Positions 8,929 through 17,387 of a stretch of 64,000 bases of DNA are shown here, in pieces. Source of the stretch: Neobacillus niacini NBRC 15566 (lineage in GTDB: Bacteria; Bacillota; Bacilli; Bacillales; Cytobacillaceae); NCBI RefSeq assembly GCF_001591505.1, contig NZ_BCVA01000027.1, positions 16,001 through 80,000 on the forward strand, read 5' to 3'. Within the stretch, counting starts at the first letter, position 1. Every line of letters starts with the position of its first letter. Both the position numbers and the translations under genes were made by a program. The notes under the pieces are model-generated. The model made no database searches. It worked only from the letters and a program-made list of their open reading frames with translations, and was not told the origin of the DNA.

Positions 8929-10182
8929 ATGAAAATTAATTTTAAGAGTCTCACCACACAGGTAATTCTGGGAATTCTTCTTGGTATTTCAGTCGGGTTT
9001 GTTTTTCCTGAGATTGGCTCACAACTAAAGGTGATTGCAGATATTTTTATTAAACTAGTAAAAATGGTGATTGCTCCAATTATTTTCCTTACCATTGTTA
9101 TTGGAATTGCAGGTATGGGAGATTTAAAGAAAGTTGGAAAAATCGGCGGGAAGGCATTGCTTTATTTTGAAATTGTATCTACCATCGCACTAGCCATCGG
9201 AATTATTGTCGCCAATATAATCAAGGCAGGAAAAGGGATTGACGCAGAGGCAGGCAAAGGCGATATCTCCCAATACACAGAAAAGGCAGCCGAAACTAGT
9301 CACGGGTTTATGGAATTTGTCGTATCCATCATTCCTGACAGCTTTATCGGTGCTTTTGCAAATGGGGAATTATTACCGGTACTTCTATTAGCGATCTTGT
9401 TCGGGGCTTCTTTAGCACATTTGGGCAAAGACGGAAAACCTGTTTTAGAGTTTTTTGAAAAAACAGCTGAGGTATTCTTTGGAATTGTTAATATCATTAT
9501 GAAAGTTTCTCCATTTGCTGCATTTGGTGCTATGGCCTACACGATTGGAGAATTTGGAGTTGAATCACTATTCTACCTTGGCAAATTAATGGGCTCCGTT
9601 TATATAACAATGGCCTTATTTATTGTTTTTGTTCTAGGCGGTATTGCTAAATTATTTGGTTTCAGTATCTTCAAATTCATAGCCTTTATTAAAGAAGAAA
9701 TCCTTTTGGTTGTCGGAACTTCATCCTCTGAAGCCGCTCTGCCAAAAATGATGGAAAAGCTTGAAAAATACGGATGTTCAAAGTCTGTAGTAGGATTGGT
9801 GCTTCCAACTGGTTATTCCTTTAACCTTGATGGAACTTCTATATATCTCTCAATGGCCGCATTATTCATCGCTCAGGCATACGGGGTCGACCTTAGTATT
9901 TGGCAGCAAATCACACTTCTTACCATCCTAATGTTGACTTCAAAAGGAGCGGCAGGTGTCACAGGGTCTGGTTTCGTAACACTTGCAGCCACTCTAGCTG
10001 TATTCCCTTCTATACCTGTAGAAGGAATGGCGCTTATCCTTGGAGTTGACCGTTTCATGTCAGAAGCACGCGCCATCACAAACCTAATCGGAAACGGAGT
10101 AGCCACCGTCGTCATCTCCAAAACAGAAGGCGAATTCAAACCACTCCAAGAGATCTCCAACAAAAAACAAATCACAGCCTAA
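8929..10182 (+). CDS. dctP: C4-dicarboxylate/cation symporter (DAACS family, DctP/DctA-like)
   Basis: 417 residues, the usual length for the dicarboxylate/amino acid:cation symporter family. Family signatures are visible: an N-terminal VILGILLGISVGFVFPE, FIKLVKMVIAPIIFLTIVIGIAG in the second to third segments, the serine-rich re-entrant loop GTSSSEAALPKMMEKLEKYG (about 264-283), and GYSFNLDGTSIYLSMAALFIAQA with the conserved NLDGT. It imports succinate, fumarate or malate with cations if it is DctP; glutamate/aspartate carriers share the same fold. The presence of DctS/DctR-like genes 2 kb downstream favours the dicarboxylate role. AGGAGG precedes the ATG. Confidence 0.85.
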   Translation: MKINFKSLTTQVILGILLGISVGFVFPEIGSQLKVIADIFIKLVKMVIAPIIFLTIVIGIAGMGDLKKVGKIGGKALLYFEIVSTIALAIGIIVANIIKAGKGIDAEAGKGDISQYTEKAAETSHGFMEFVVSIIPDSFIGAFANGELLPVLLLAILFGASLAHLGKDGKPVLEFFEKTAEVFFGIVNIIMKVSPFAAFGAMAYTIGEFGVESLFYLGKLMGSVYITMALFIVFVLGGIAKLFGFSIFKFIAFIKEEILLVVGTSSSEAALPKMMEKLEKYGCSKSVVGLVLPTGYSFNLDGTSIYLSMAALFIAQAYGVDLSIWQQITLLTILMLTSKGAAGVTGSGFVTLAATLAVFPSIPVEGMALILGVDRFMSEARAITNLIGNGVATVVISKTEGEFKPLQEISNKKQITA

Positions 10183-10189
10183 ACCTACA

Positions 10190-10219
10190 AAATGTGAGCC
10201 GCCCGGCTCACATTTTTTT
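10190..10219 (+). terminator. Rho-independent terminator of dctP
   Basis: Perfect stem AATGTGAGCCG / CGGCTCACATT with a tiny loop, followed by seven T. Starts 8 bases after the dctP stop. Confidence 0.9.
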
Positions 10220-10225
10220 ATTCCC

Positions 10226-10312
10226 CTCACTGTCCGCCTGAGGTGGACAGTGTCCACGAGTGGTGCCTGTCACCAAATTAACCAAATTAACCAAATTACT
10301 ATCACCAAATTA
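10226..10312. repeat. Compact cluster of short inverted and direct repeats
   Basis: Contains CTGTCC...GGACAG, GTGTCCAC, GGTGCCTGTCACC, and then four copies of an ACCAAATTA unit, three of them adjacent. No coding potential. It resembles a dispersed intergenic repeat of bacilli; here it sits between the dctP terminator and the chromate transporter genes. Confidence 0.55.
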
Positions 10313-10418
10313 CATTTGTTGCCATTTACCCATCTTCTTTCTTTTGGTACCTTTATATATGGTGCAATATACATAGAAGGGCACGCTTTCTTAAGTTTTA
10401 TATGGGAGAAGGATTTTT

Positions 10419-11042
10419 ATGACTGTTGAATGGAAATTGGTATGGAGGATTTTTTGGACGTTTTTTAAGATCAGTCCTGTTACGTTTGGCGGGGGATTTG
10501 CGATGATTCCCTTAATCATAAAAGAGATTGTAGAAAAGAGAAAATGGTTAACAACAGAAGAGATTACGGATGTCATTGCCTTATCTCAAACAGTTCCAGG
10601 TGCGGTGGCCGTGAATTCAGCAACCTTTATCGGGCATAAAATTGGCGGGATTAGAGGAGCTTTTGCCGCTATGATTGGCGTTTCGCTTCCAACTTTTTTA
10701 ATTGTACTTTCTTTAGGTATCTCGTATTTTTACATAGATGACAATCCAAAGCTAGAAGCAGCCTTTGTATCCATCCGCGTTACGATTGTAGCGATCATTG
10801 TGTATGCCGCTATTAAAATAGCAAAAACAGCTATATTTGATAAGACCACATTTTTTATAATGGCCGCTGGTGTACCAGCATTGTTTTTTATCCATCCCAT
10901 TGTTGCCATCCTTCTTGGGGCTATTACGGGATACATCATTGTTTCCATTAAGACGAAATTAGGCTATATGATTGAAATGAAGAAGAGTAAAGAAGAAGAC
11001 CCAGCCAATGACCCTGAATATTACATGGGTGCGGGTATTTAG
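10419..11042 (+). CDS. Chromate transporter, N-terminal half-protein (short-chain ChrA)
   Basis: 207 residues carrying one chromate-transporter domain: TFFKISPVTFGGGFAMIPLI at the N-terminus, then QTVPGAVAVNSATFIGHKIGG, the family's conserved P-G-x-x-x-x-N motif, and five to six hydrophobic segments. The short C-terminal tail is Lys/Glu-rich. Bacilli often encode ChrA as two adjacent short proteins that form a heterodimer; the partner starts immediately downstream. Expected activity is chromate (or sulfate-like oxyanion) export; physiological substrate unproven. GGGAGAAGGA precedes the ATG. Confidence 0.85.
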   Translation: MTVEWKLVWRIFWTFFKISPVTFGGGFAMIPLIIKEIVEKRKWLTTEEITDVIALSQTVPGAVAVNSATFIGHKIGGIRGAFAAMIGVSLPTFLIVLSLGISYFYIDDNPKLEAAFVSIRVTIVAIIVYAAIKIAKTAIFDKTTFFIMAAGVPALFFIHPIVAILLGAITGYIIVSIKTKLGYMIEMKKSKEEDPANDPEYYMGAGI

Positions 11043-11060
11043 AAAAAGGTGGTGAACGGA

Positions 11061-11603
11061 ATGGTGTTGTTACAGCTTTTTCAAACCTTTTTTATAATGG
11101 GATTTGTCTCATTCGGCGGTGGTTATGCGATGATCCCTATTATTGAATCAGCGATAACAAAGTATGGATGGATGTCTTCTGAACAGTTGACGAATATTAT
11201 TGCAATTGCCGGAATGTCTCCAGGACCTATTGCTGCCAATAGTGCCATTCTCATCGGATATACAGCGGCAGGCATAAGCGGTGCGTTTGTATCTACTTTC
11301 GCCATTTTATTTCCTTCGTTAATCTTGGTAATTTGTGTTGCCGGTTTTTTTGTAAGGTTGCACCATAACCCAGTGGTTGAGAAAATGTTTTATGGCTTAA
11401 AACCTTTAGTAACGAGTTTAATTATCTTTGCAGCCATTAAATTTGCATTAGCCAATAACCTGGTTTCCATCAATCTATCCTTCCGTTCGATTAGCTTAGT
11501 CATCATCTTTGGACTATCCCTATTTGCTTTATTAAAACTCCGTTGGAATCCAGTTTATGTTTTACTACTTTCAGGTTTGGTTGGTGTAACCCTCTATTCT
11601 TGA
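11061..11603 (+). CDS. Chromate transporter, C-terminal half-protein (short-chain ChrA)
   Basis: About 180 residues, a single chromate-transporter domain homologous to the preceding gene: FFIMGFVSFGGGYAMIPII and MSPGPIAANSAILIGYTAAG repeat its two signature motifs. The ATG at 11061 is preferred over the GTG at 11049 because AAAGGTGG sits at the right distance. It begins 18 bases after the first half ends, so the two are cotranscribed and probably function as a pair with antiparallel topology (known for this family). Confidence 0.83.
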   Translation: MVLLQLFQTFFIMGFVSFGGGYAMIPIIESAITKYGWMSSEQLTNIIAIAGMSPGPIAANSAILIGYTAAGISGAFVSTFAILFPSLILVICVAGFFVRLHHNPVVEKMFYGLKPLVTSLIIFAAIKFALANNLVSINLSFRSISLVIIFGLSLFALLKLRWNPVYVLLLSGLVGVTLYS

Positions 11604-11709
11604 TAATTAAAAAAGTGCGACTGCCACTTTAGATTGTCGAGAAAGGGAATTTTTATTTTTTCTGAGTCTGAAAAAGCCAATTTTTATTAAGTATTGTACA
11701 TGCTACTGA

Positions 11710-11981
11710 TTGAGTACAAATTAGAGGCTCTGGTAGAAAGATTCGTCCTCATTCCAGAGGCTTGAGGACAAATCGGAAGCTCTGGCAGAAGATTCGTCCT
11801 CAATCTAGGGTCTTGAGGACAAATCGAAAGCTCTGACAGAAAGATTTGTCCTCAATCCAGGGCCTTGAGGACAAATCGGAAGCTCTGACAGAAAGATTCG
11901 TCCTCAATCCGGGGGATTGAGGACAAATCGGAAGCTCTGGCAACAGGATTTGTCCTCAATCCGGGGCCTTGAGTACAATCG
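11710..11981. repeat. Tandem array of 52-bp hairpin-forming repeats (five units plus a partial)
   Basis: Units start at 11710, 11762, 11813, 11865, 11917 and 11969, giving periods of 52, 51, 52, 52 and 52. Each has a 13-base arm TTGAGGACAAATC, a 17-base loop region (GGAAGCTCTGACAGAAA), the complementary arm GATTCGTCCTCAA, and a 9-base G-rich spacer. Changes between units are mostly in loop and spacer or keep pairing through G-T. Non-coding. Confidence 0.88.
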
Positions 11982-12057
11982 TACGCCCCATCTATATAAG
12001 AAAACCGCCGCACATTGTTAAATAAAAGTGGCCGTCGAGGACATTCTCGACAGCCTG

Positions 12058-12080
12058 AAAGTGGCGATTGCCACTTTTTT
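12058..12080 (+). terminator. Hairpin terminator at the end of the repeat cassette
   Basis: Stem AAAGTGGC / GCCACTTT with loop GATT and a run of six T on the plus strand. It would stop plus-strand transcripts from the chromate genes before they run into the convergent dctR gene; on the minus strand the T run is short. Confidence 0.7.
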
Positions 12081-12792
12081 ATAGATACATAGATACTTGA
12101 TTTAATTTGTCCTTTTTAAATGTGTAAAAATAAACCGGTCTGCCAATTCCGTAGGTTAACGACTCTTCAAGAATTCCTATCTGGGTTAGATATTTCAAAT
12201 ATTTTCGTACAGACACTCTGGAAATATATGTACTTTCTGCAATGTCGTCCGTTGAAAAAATGGTTCCTTCCTTTGATATAATCACATTAATAATATTCTG
12301 CAGCGTGCTTTGAGTTAATCCTTTAGGCAAAGTCTGTGTTAAATCCTCTGAAGGCCTCTGTTCACCATGAAGAATTCTTTCATCTAAATCTTCCTGCTTA
12401 AGTACTTGTTTTTCTTCAAATAAGGCAGATTTATTTTTATATTTCTCCATTGCCTGACTAAACCGCTCAAACTCAAATGGTTTGATTAAATAATCTGCTA
12501 CTCCAAGCCTTAAGGCTTTCTGAATTTTTTCTGTATCTGCTGCCGCTGTGATGAGAATGACATCGACCGCTATCTTACTCTCCCTGATAGATTGAAGCAG
12601 TTCGAGCCCATTCATACCGGGCATATAGACATCAAGTAAAAGGAGGTCAACCTGTTCTTTTTCTAGAAACTCTTGGGCGTCCTTCACGTTATGAACAATG
12701 CCAGCTAAACTAAATCCACTTATCTCTTTAAGATAGCGTTTGTTAAATTCGGCTACCATTGGATCATCTTCGACTATCAGAACCTTAATCAT
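12079..12792 (-). CDS. dctR: Response regulator, DctR/CitT family
   Basis: A 237-residue response regulator. The receiver domain (1-120) shows the acidic pair in IVEDDP, the phospho-acceptor Asp in LLLLDVYMPGMNG, a Thr/Ser-type ITAAAD and the conserved Lys in YLIKPFEF. The C-terminal helix-turn-helix (STDDIAESTYISRVSVRKYL) is of the CitT/DcuR type. The ATG at 12792 is chosen because it follows GGGGGAAAGTC; it overlaps the sensor kinase stop by 8 bases, suggesting translational coupling. With DctS it is expected to activate dctP in response to external dicarboxylates, as in B. subtilis. Confidence 0.85.
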   Translation of the reverse strand: MIKVLIVEDDPMVAEFNKRYLKEISGFSLAGIVHNVKDAQEFLEKEQVDLLLLDVYMPGMNGLELLQSIRESKIAVDVILITAAADTEKIQKALRLGVADYLIKPFEFERFSQAMEKYKNKSALFEEKQVLKQEDLDERILHGEQRPSEDLTQTLPKGLTQSTLQNIINVIISKEGTIFSTDDIAESTYISRVSVRKYLKYLTQIGILEESLTYGIGRPVYFYTFKKDKLNQVSMYL

Positions 12793-14395
12793 GACTTTCC
12801 CCCTTAACCTCATATGGAATGGTTATATGAATCTCTGTTCCAAGCAACGATTTAGAATCAATGGTCATTTCTCCGCCTAAGTTTTCAATGCTTTTTGTCA
12901 CGAGATAAAGGCCATAACCACGATTTTCTCCTTTTGTGGAATACCCTTTTTCAAGTACGTTCCTTTGAATCTCATTAGGAATTCCGGGTCCTGAATCCAT
13001 TACCTCCATTGTTAAAAACTTTCCCGAATACTGTAGGTTAACATCTAGTGTTTTATCGATAGAATCTGCCATAGCCTCTATCGCATTATCTATTAAATTA
13101 CCAAGAATGGTGATTAGCTCATGGGTCATTTTAGGGCTCGCCGGCTCAGGGATGACCGAATGAACTTCAATGTTAAACGCCACTCGTTCTTCCCTCGCAT
13201 AACTTAATTTCCCCATAAGAAAACCAGCTAGTGCAGGGTCTTTAATAGATTGTGCCATGTTTCCAAGCTCTTGGTTGTGGTGACCGACTATCGCTCGAAT
13301 ATAATCAGATAATTCATCGTAACATTTCATTTGTACCATCCCTAGAATTACATGCAGACGATTCATAAATTCATGGGACTGGGCACGGAGTGCTTCCGCA
13401 TAGGTTTTTACACCCGTTAATTGCTCGGCCAATTGATTAACATCGGTCTTATCCCTGAAGGTTGATATGGCCCCAACCACCTCGCCCTTTACAATAAGTG
13501 GAACTCGATTCACTAGGATGGAAACTCCGTTAATGATTTGTTCCTCATCCAGTTCAGGTTTTCCCTTTTCCAAAACTTGATCTAGTCTGGTTGACTGCAG
13601 AAACTCATGGACCTTCATTCCAACCGGGTCCTTCGAAAGCCCCGCCTTTTTAAAAATTTGTCTTGCTGATCGATTAACCAGTGTAATGGTTTGTTCATTA
13701 TCAACCGCAATGATCCCCTCATGCACAGATTGAAGCATGGTACTACGTTCCACAAAAATTTTGGCGATCGCAAAAGGCTCAAGACCAAATAGGATTCTTT
13801 TAATATACTTCGCTAGTAAAACAGCACCAATGATACCTACAAGTAAACCTAATATGGTAACCGTAAGAATACTCCGATGGCTTTTTCCTAGAGCGGCTTT
13901 TACACTTTCCAATGCAATCCCGACTGCAGCCACACCAATCTGCTCACCAATCACATTGTAGATGGGTGTAAAGGCTCTTAAGGATTTACCTAAGGTCCCA
14001 TTGGAGCTTGACACATACTCTCTCCCTTTGAGTGCTTCCTTTTCATCACCGCCTACAAAATGTTTCCCGATTTGATCTGGATTCGGATGCGACTTGCGTA
14101 TCCCATTCATATCCATAACCACTATAAACATCATATCAGTAGCAGCTTGAATATCTTTCGTATAATCCTGAATCTCATTTGTCTTGCGTCCGTCCTCCAA
14201 CGCTTCGATGACAATATGCGAGGTTGCAATTGACCTTGAAACCATCCTCGCCTTCTCTTCCTGATGTTTTTGTATATTTTCACTAACCGTATTACTAATC
14301 AATAAATCTGTAATCATTAATGATACAAGTACTACTAAACAAACGAAGAAAATGATGACTGTGCTTAATTTAAACTTAAAACGCTGAGTATGCAC
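12785..14395 (-). CDS. dctS: Sensor histidine kinase, DctS/CitA family
   Basis: A 536-residue membrane sensor. Two membrane segments (about 13-33 and 178-198) bracket an extracytoplasmic PDC/CitA-like sensing domain (DMNGIRKSHPNPDQIGKHF, YNVIGEQIGVAAVGIALE). A cytoplasmic PAS domain (about 215-320) follows, then the H-box AQSHEFMNRLHVILGMVQ and an ATPase domain with N box GNLIDNAIEAM, DSGPGIP and GYGLYLV. This is the classic carboxylate-sensing kinase layout. It forms an operon with the overlapping regulator gene and probably controls the dctP symporter. Confidence 0.87.
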   Translation of the reverse strand: MHTQRFKFKLSTVIIFFVCLVVLVSLMITDLLISNTVSENIQKHQEEKARMVSRSIATSHIVIEALEDGRKTNEIQDYTKDIQAATDMMFIVVMDMNGIRKSHPNPDQIGKHFVGGDEKEALKGREYVSSSNGTLGKSLRAFTPIYNVIGEQIGVAAVGIALESVKAALGKSHRSILTVTILGLLVGIIGAVLLAKYIKRILFGLEPFAIAKIFVERSTMLQSVHEGIIAVDNEQTITLVNRSARQIFKKAGLSKDPVGMKVHEFLQSTRLDQVLEKGKPELDEEQIINGVSILVNRVPLIVKGEVVGAISTFRDKTDVNQLAEQLTGVKTYAEALRAQSHEFMNRLHVILGMVQMKCYDELSDYIRAIVGHHNQELGNMAQSIKDPALAGFLMGKLSYAREERVAFNIEVHSVIPEPASPKMTHELITILGNLIDNAIEAMADSIDKTLDVNLQYSGKFLTMEVMDSGPGIPNEIQRNVLEKGYSTKGENRGYGLYLVTKSIENLGGEMTIDSKSLLGTEIHITIPYEVKGESHD

Positions 14396-14505
14396 ATCAT
14401 AACCCCCACTTTTAACTCTATCTATTATTTTAGCAATATTTGCATTAGTAGGGAAAAGTTAAATTATTTTGCTAGCAATGACGGTACCCCTTAAGCCTTT
14501 TTTAA

Positions 14506-14538
14506 AATAAAAAAGCCGCATTTACTTTCTGCGACTTA
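14506..14538 (-). terminator. Terminator of the DUF3231 gene at 14556
   Basis: Minus strand reads AAGTCGCA, a 9-base loop, TGCGGCTT (with one G-T pair), then a T-rich run. Confidence 0.75.
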
Positions 14539-14555
14539 AAAATACTGTTTACAAT

Positions 14556-15083
14556 CTATGCTTTATAATAAGGAGGAATACGAAGCCACTCATGGCGATC
14601 TAAATACTGTTTTACAGTTAAACCAGCTGCTGTTTTCCTCAACATAATTTTTGAAAAAATTAAACCAACATCGGCCCGAATTGATTCAGTAAGACCTCTT
14701 GAAGCATAATTAACCCCCATAGTAAGATTATAGGACATTAAATTAGCTAATTCTTCATCATTTAATTTAGCACCCTCGGGGATAGTCTTAAAATCACCAA
14801 CTGGTTTTTCAGGTGTTGTTTGAGGAAAGGGGACCCCTTCTTTCCTAAGAAACTCTTTAAGCTCATCTCTAATCGGAATATGAACGGTTTCCTTTATATC
14901 TTTTAACAGTTGTTTTAATTCCGGATCTTGAGCAGTATTGATGCCGATTTCTTCATTACGCATGGTCGTTTCAGTACCTAATAGAAAAAACCATAGATTT
15001 GAAACCTCCATCACATTTAAAGGTCTCTTTTCGCCATCCATAAATGGTTGAAAAATATCTTGGATTAGTTCAAATACTTTCAT
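14556..15083 (-). CDS. DUF3231 family protein (single domain)
   Basis: 175 residues, predicted soluble and helical. The segment VMEVSNLWFFLLGTETTMRNEEIGINTAQDPELKQLL matches the first helices of DUF3231 proteins, the family also represented twice at 54-56 kb (TSAEIANLWTQYMND). The pattern with conserved ISNLW and the later LMSYNLTMGVNYASRGLTES suggests a four-helix, ferritin-like bundle, but no function is established. The ATG at 15083 is preferred to the TTG at 15101; GGTGGG lies ten bases upstream. Monocistronic, with its own terminator. Confidence 0.75.
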   Translation of the reverse strand: MKVFELIQDIFQPFMDGEKRPLNVMEVSNLWFFLLGTETTMRNEEIGINTAQDPELKQLLKDIKETVHIPIRDELKEFLRKEGVPFPQTTPEKPVGDFKTIPEGAKLNDEELANLMSYNLTMGVNYASRGLTESIRADVGLIFSKIMLRKTAAGLTVKQYLDRHEWLRIPPYYKA

Positions 15084-15173
15084 AGTAGAAAATCCCACCA
15101 AACTGTATTTTTTATGATGGTAGCTTTTCCATTTATTAGTTAAATTATGCTAAGCGAAAAACAGAACACACGG

Positions 15174-15794
15174 TCAACCCTTACTATTTTTAATATTTCT
15201 CTTCATCAGTTGTGCAATATGTATATCATTTTGATCTGTACTTTTTTCTAATTCCTTAATAATTAGTTCTTGCCTTGCTGTTGGATGATTTTGACTTAAT
15301 TTGGCTTTCCCTTCAATCTTTTTAATATTGATCTTAAAACCGACAATCCCCTGACTCATGCCCATAATAAAATTTTCATCAACATTCTCTAATTGATAGG
15401 AGCTATCTGGTTTTTCATATTTATTTACCATGTCTATCAATGATTCAAATACTTCCTTCTCTTCTTCGACAATCTCCAACTCCCCATAAACGTGTATAGC
15501 AAGATAATTCCAAGTTGGTACTGCTTCGTTGGTCTCATACCATGATGGTGAAATATAGCAGTGCGGACCTTGAAAGATTACAAGAACATTCTGTCCCACA
15601 CAATCCTTCCACTGCTGGTTCTGCCTGGCAAAATGGCCATATAAAAAACCTTCTTCTTTATTCAACTGAAGTGGCAGATGAGTCGCGTAAGGTTCTCCAT
15701 TATGCTGCGAAAACAAGGTAGCAAAGCTATTTTTTTCAATAATATCATAGATGACTTCATCATTATTAATCGTAAAATGTTTTGGTATATACAT
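15174..15794 (-). CDS. paiB: FMN-binding transcriptional regulator PaiB
   Basis: About 206 residues with the full-length PaiB pattern: MYIPKHF at the N-terminus, NSFATLFSQHNGEPYATHLPL, GHFARQNQQW, a GPHCYISPSWYE active-site-like strand, VPTWNYLAIHVYGELEIVEEE and the C-terminal SQNHPTARQELI. This is the flavin-reductase-like split-barrel fold. In B. subtilis PaiB is linked to repression of sporulation and degradative-enzyme genes; direct DNA binding is uncertain. The ATG at 15794 has GGAG nine bases upstream; the longer start at 15809 has no ribosome site. No paiA acetyltransferase gene is adjacent here. Confidence 0.85.
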   Translation of the reverse strand: MYIPKHFTINNDEVIYDIIEKNSFATLFSQHNGEPYATHLPLQLNKEEGFLYGHFARQNQQWKDCVGQNVLVIFQGPHCYISPSWYETNEAVPTWNYLAIHVYGELEIVEEEKEVFESLIDMVNKYEKPDSSYQLENVDENFIMGMSQGIVGFKINIKKIEGKAKLSQNHPTARQELIIKELEKSTDQNDIHIAQLMKRNIKNSKG

Positions 15795-15888
15795 ATCTTT
15801 CATCTCCATTTAAAAGGTATTTAAACTATTTCTATTTCGGATAATAAAAACCTTCTTTTATAAAGTTGACGATTCAGGTGAGAACTAG

Positions 15889-15921
15889 AAAAGGACTGGG
15901 TATGATACCGCCAGTCCTTTA
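15889..15921. terminator. Hairpin terminator between the LCP and paiB genes
   Basis: AAGGACTGG / CCAGTCCTT stem with an 11-base loop; the minus-strand copy follows the LCP gene and ends in TTTTC. Confidence 0.75.
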
Positions 15922-15934
15922 ATTGCTTATAAAA

Positions 15935-16867
15935 TCAGCTATCACTATTCATTTCTAATTGGGCTTTCAATTCATCCTGTATACGCCGTTGTTCTGCTAT
16001 TGTAACAATTCCATAATAGATATTATCAATCAATTTTCCGTCTGATTGAATGGTCAGCTGCTCAATATTTTTTCCAGCACCTTTATAATTCTTTTGAATG
16101 TTAACCATTTCCTTAAAGGTAAGATTCGTTTTGACATTGCTGCCAATTGCTTGAAAGAGATCTGGCGCTTTCGATAAGCTAGAAATGCTTGCACCCTCTT
16201 TGATTACGGCTTGAATCACCTGGCGTTGACGTTCCTGACGGCCAAAATCTCCATTCGGATCATCGTATCGCATTCGGATAAAAGCTAATGCCTCCTCACC
16301 ATTCAGATGAATCTGACCAACAGGAAAATTAATTTTCTCTACGCTAAAAGCAAGATCATTTTCGACTTCAATTCCGCCAACGGTATCTACAATATCTTTA
16401 AAACCTTCCATATTAATTTTCACATAATAATCAATGGGAATATCAAGGAAGTGCTCCACCGTATCTACCGCCATTGGAACACCGCCAAATGCAAAGGCGT
16501 GGTTGATTTTATCTTCTTTCCCCTTACCGACAATCTCTGTCATTGTATCTCTTGGGATACTCAGCATTTTTACAGAATTATTGTTTGGGTTCACTGATAA
16601 CACAATCATCGTGTCAGAACGTCCACTATCTCCTTCACGCTCATCAACACCAAGCATTAAAACAGAAAACGGTTCTTTCTTTTTTAATGCTTCAGGCTGC
16701 TTCTCTTTACTTTGCTTGTCTTCGAGCGGTTCATGCATAGTTGCTACTGCTTTATTAAAAGAATTATAGATTGTAAATCCGTAAAGGCCACCAGCAATCA
16801 GTATAATAAATAATAACAACCCTATTATATTTCGCCATTTGAGCCTTCTTCTTTTTTTCCTTTTCAT
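15935..16867 (-). CDS. LytR-CpsA-Psr (LCP) cell-wall glycopolymer ligase
   Basis: 310 residues: a basic N-terminal cytoplasmic tail, one membrane anchor (about 12-32, IIGLLLFIILIAGGLYGF) and an extracytoplasmic LCP domain. Key family features are visible: FSVLMLGVDEREGDSGRSDTMIVLSVNP with the phosphate-binding Asp/Arg residues, MLSIPRDTM, KINHAFAFGG, and EEALAFIRMRYDDPNGDFGRQERQRQ with the conserved Arg cluster. LCP enzymes transfer lipid-linked teichoic-acid-like polymers to peptidoglycan; the length fits B. subtilis LytR/TagU. Only one copy is seen in this window. Confidence 0.9.
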   Translation of the reverse strand: MKRKKRRRLKWRNIIGLLLFIILIAGGLYGFTIYNSFNKAVATMHEPLEDKQSKEKQPEALKKKEPFSVLMLGVDEREGDSGRSDTMIVLSVNPNNNSVKMLSIPRDTMTEIVGKGKEDKINHAFAFGGVPMAVDTVEHFLDIPIDYYVKINMEGFKDIVDTVGGIEVENDLAFSVEKINFPVGQIHLNGEEALAFIRMRYDDPNGDFGRQERQRQVIQAVIKEGASISSLSKAPDLFQAIGSNVKTNLTFKEMVNIQKNYKGAGKNIEQLTIQSDGKLIDNIYYGIVTIAEQRRIQDELKAQLEMNSDS

Positions 16868-17258
16868 TTCATGGTCTCCTAATCAAAATCAGCATTTTAA
16901 TGATAGGTTACCAGAGGGTTGTTTCAAAGGAATTACAGGGACATGTCGATTTATTGTTATTTACTTTACGTATTTCGACATTAAATTATGAAAATAAAGT
17001 AAATGTCTTTAAATACTGAGATTTCCCCATAATTATTCAAATATTTAGATCCATTATTGGAGTAAGCAAATTTTATGGCTCTGATTGTAGATAAATAGAA
17101 AATAGTGCAGATCCTAATCGACAAAATATTTTCTAGGAAATAAGCTAATTTTCCTATGATAGAGAGGCAGAACGAAATTTTAATTAAACGTTTATTTAGT
17201 ATACTTTCGCATATTTTGTCTAATAACTTCTGAAAAGTCAAACCAGCCTGTTTATTTT
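16868..17258. other. Gene-poor AT-rich interval
   Basis: Upstream DNA of the LCP gene. An 86-codon open frame exists on the minus strand but has no ribosome site, no recognisable domain and a composition like random AT-rich DNA, so it is not called. No clear promoter pair identified. Confidence 0.4.
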
Positions 17259-17387
17259 CTATTTTTCGCCTTCATCAACTTCGTAATTATGTGGAGCACA
17301 ATTCACACAGTAAAATTCACCATTAACCCACTCACCCGAAGTATCCTCAGCATACTGCATACATTTCGAGCACAAATAAAAGCGCAT
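17259..17387 (-). CDS. Small zinc-ribbon protein (42 aa)
   Basis: A 42-residue protein reading MRFYLCSKCMQYAEDTSGEW then VNGEFYCVNCAPHNYEVDE. Two CxxC pairs (Cys6/Cys9 and Cys27/Cys30) spaced 18 residues apart are the signature of a zinc ribbon. The acidic tail and lack of membrane segment suggest a small cytosolic protein. The ATG follows AGGGG by 8 bases. No partner gene is adjacent, and function is unknown; such proteins often bind nucleic acid or other proteins. Two pairs of well-spaced cysteines in so short a frame with a proper ribosome site make a chance ORF unlikely. Confidence 0.75.
   Translation of the reverse strand: MRFYLCSKCMQYAEDTSGEWVNGEFYCVNCAPHNYEVDEGEK

Larger units (their letters stand above)
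11609..12080. repeat. Inverted-repeat-bounded cassette holding a 52-bp hairpin array
   Basis: The left end (11609-11643) and the reverse complement of the right end (12044-12080) share AAAAAAGTG, GCCACTTT and TGTCGAGAA in the same order and spacing, an imperfect 35-37 base inverted repeat. Between them lies the tandem array at 11710-11981. There is no ORF. Each end is itself a small hairpin. This could be a non-autonomous mobile cassette, or two copies of a dispersed terminator-like repeat that happen to flank the array. Confidence 0.55.

Noticed and set aside
11710..11981. Array considered as CRISPR
   Set aside because: Whole 52-bp units repeat, with no conserved repeat separated by unique spacers, and no cas genes are nearby.
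16981..17241. 86-codon open frame on the minus strand
   Set aside because: AT-driven composition, no ribosome site, no domain.
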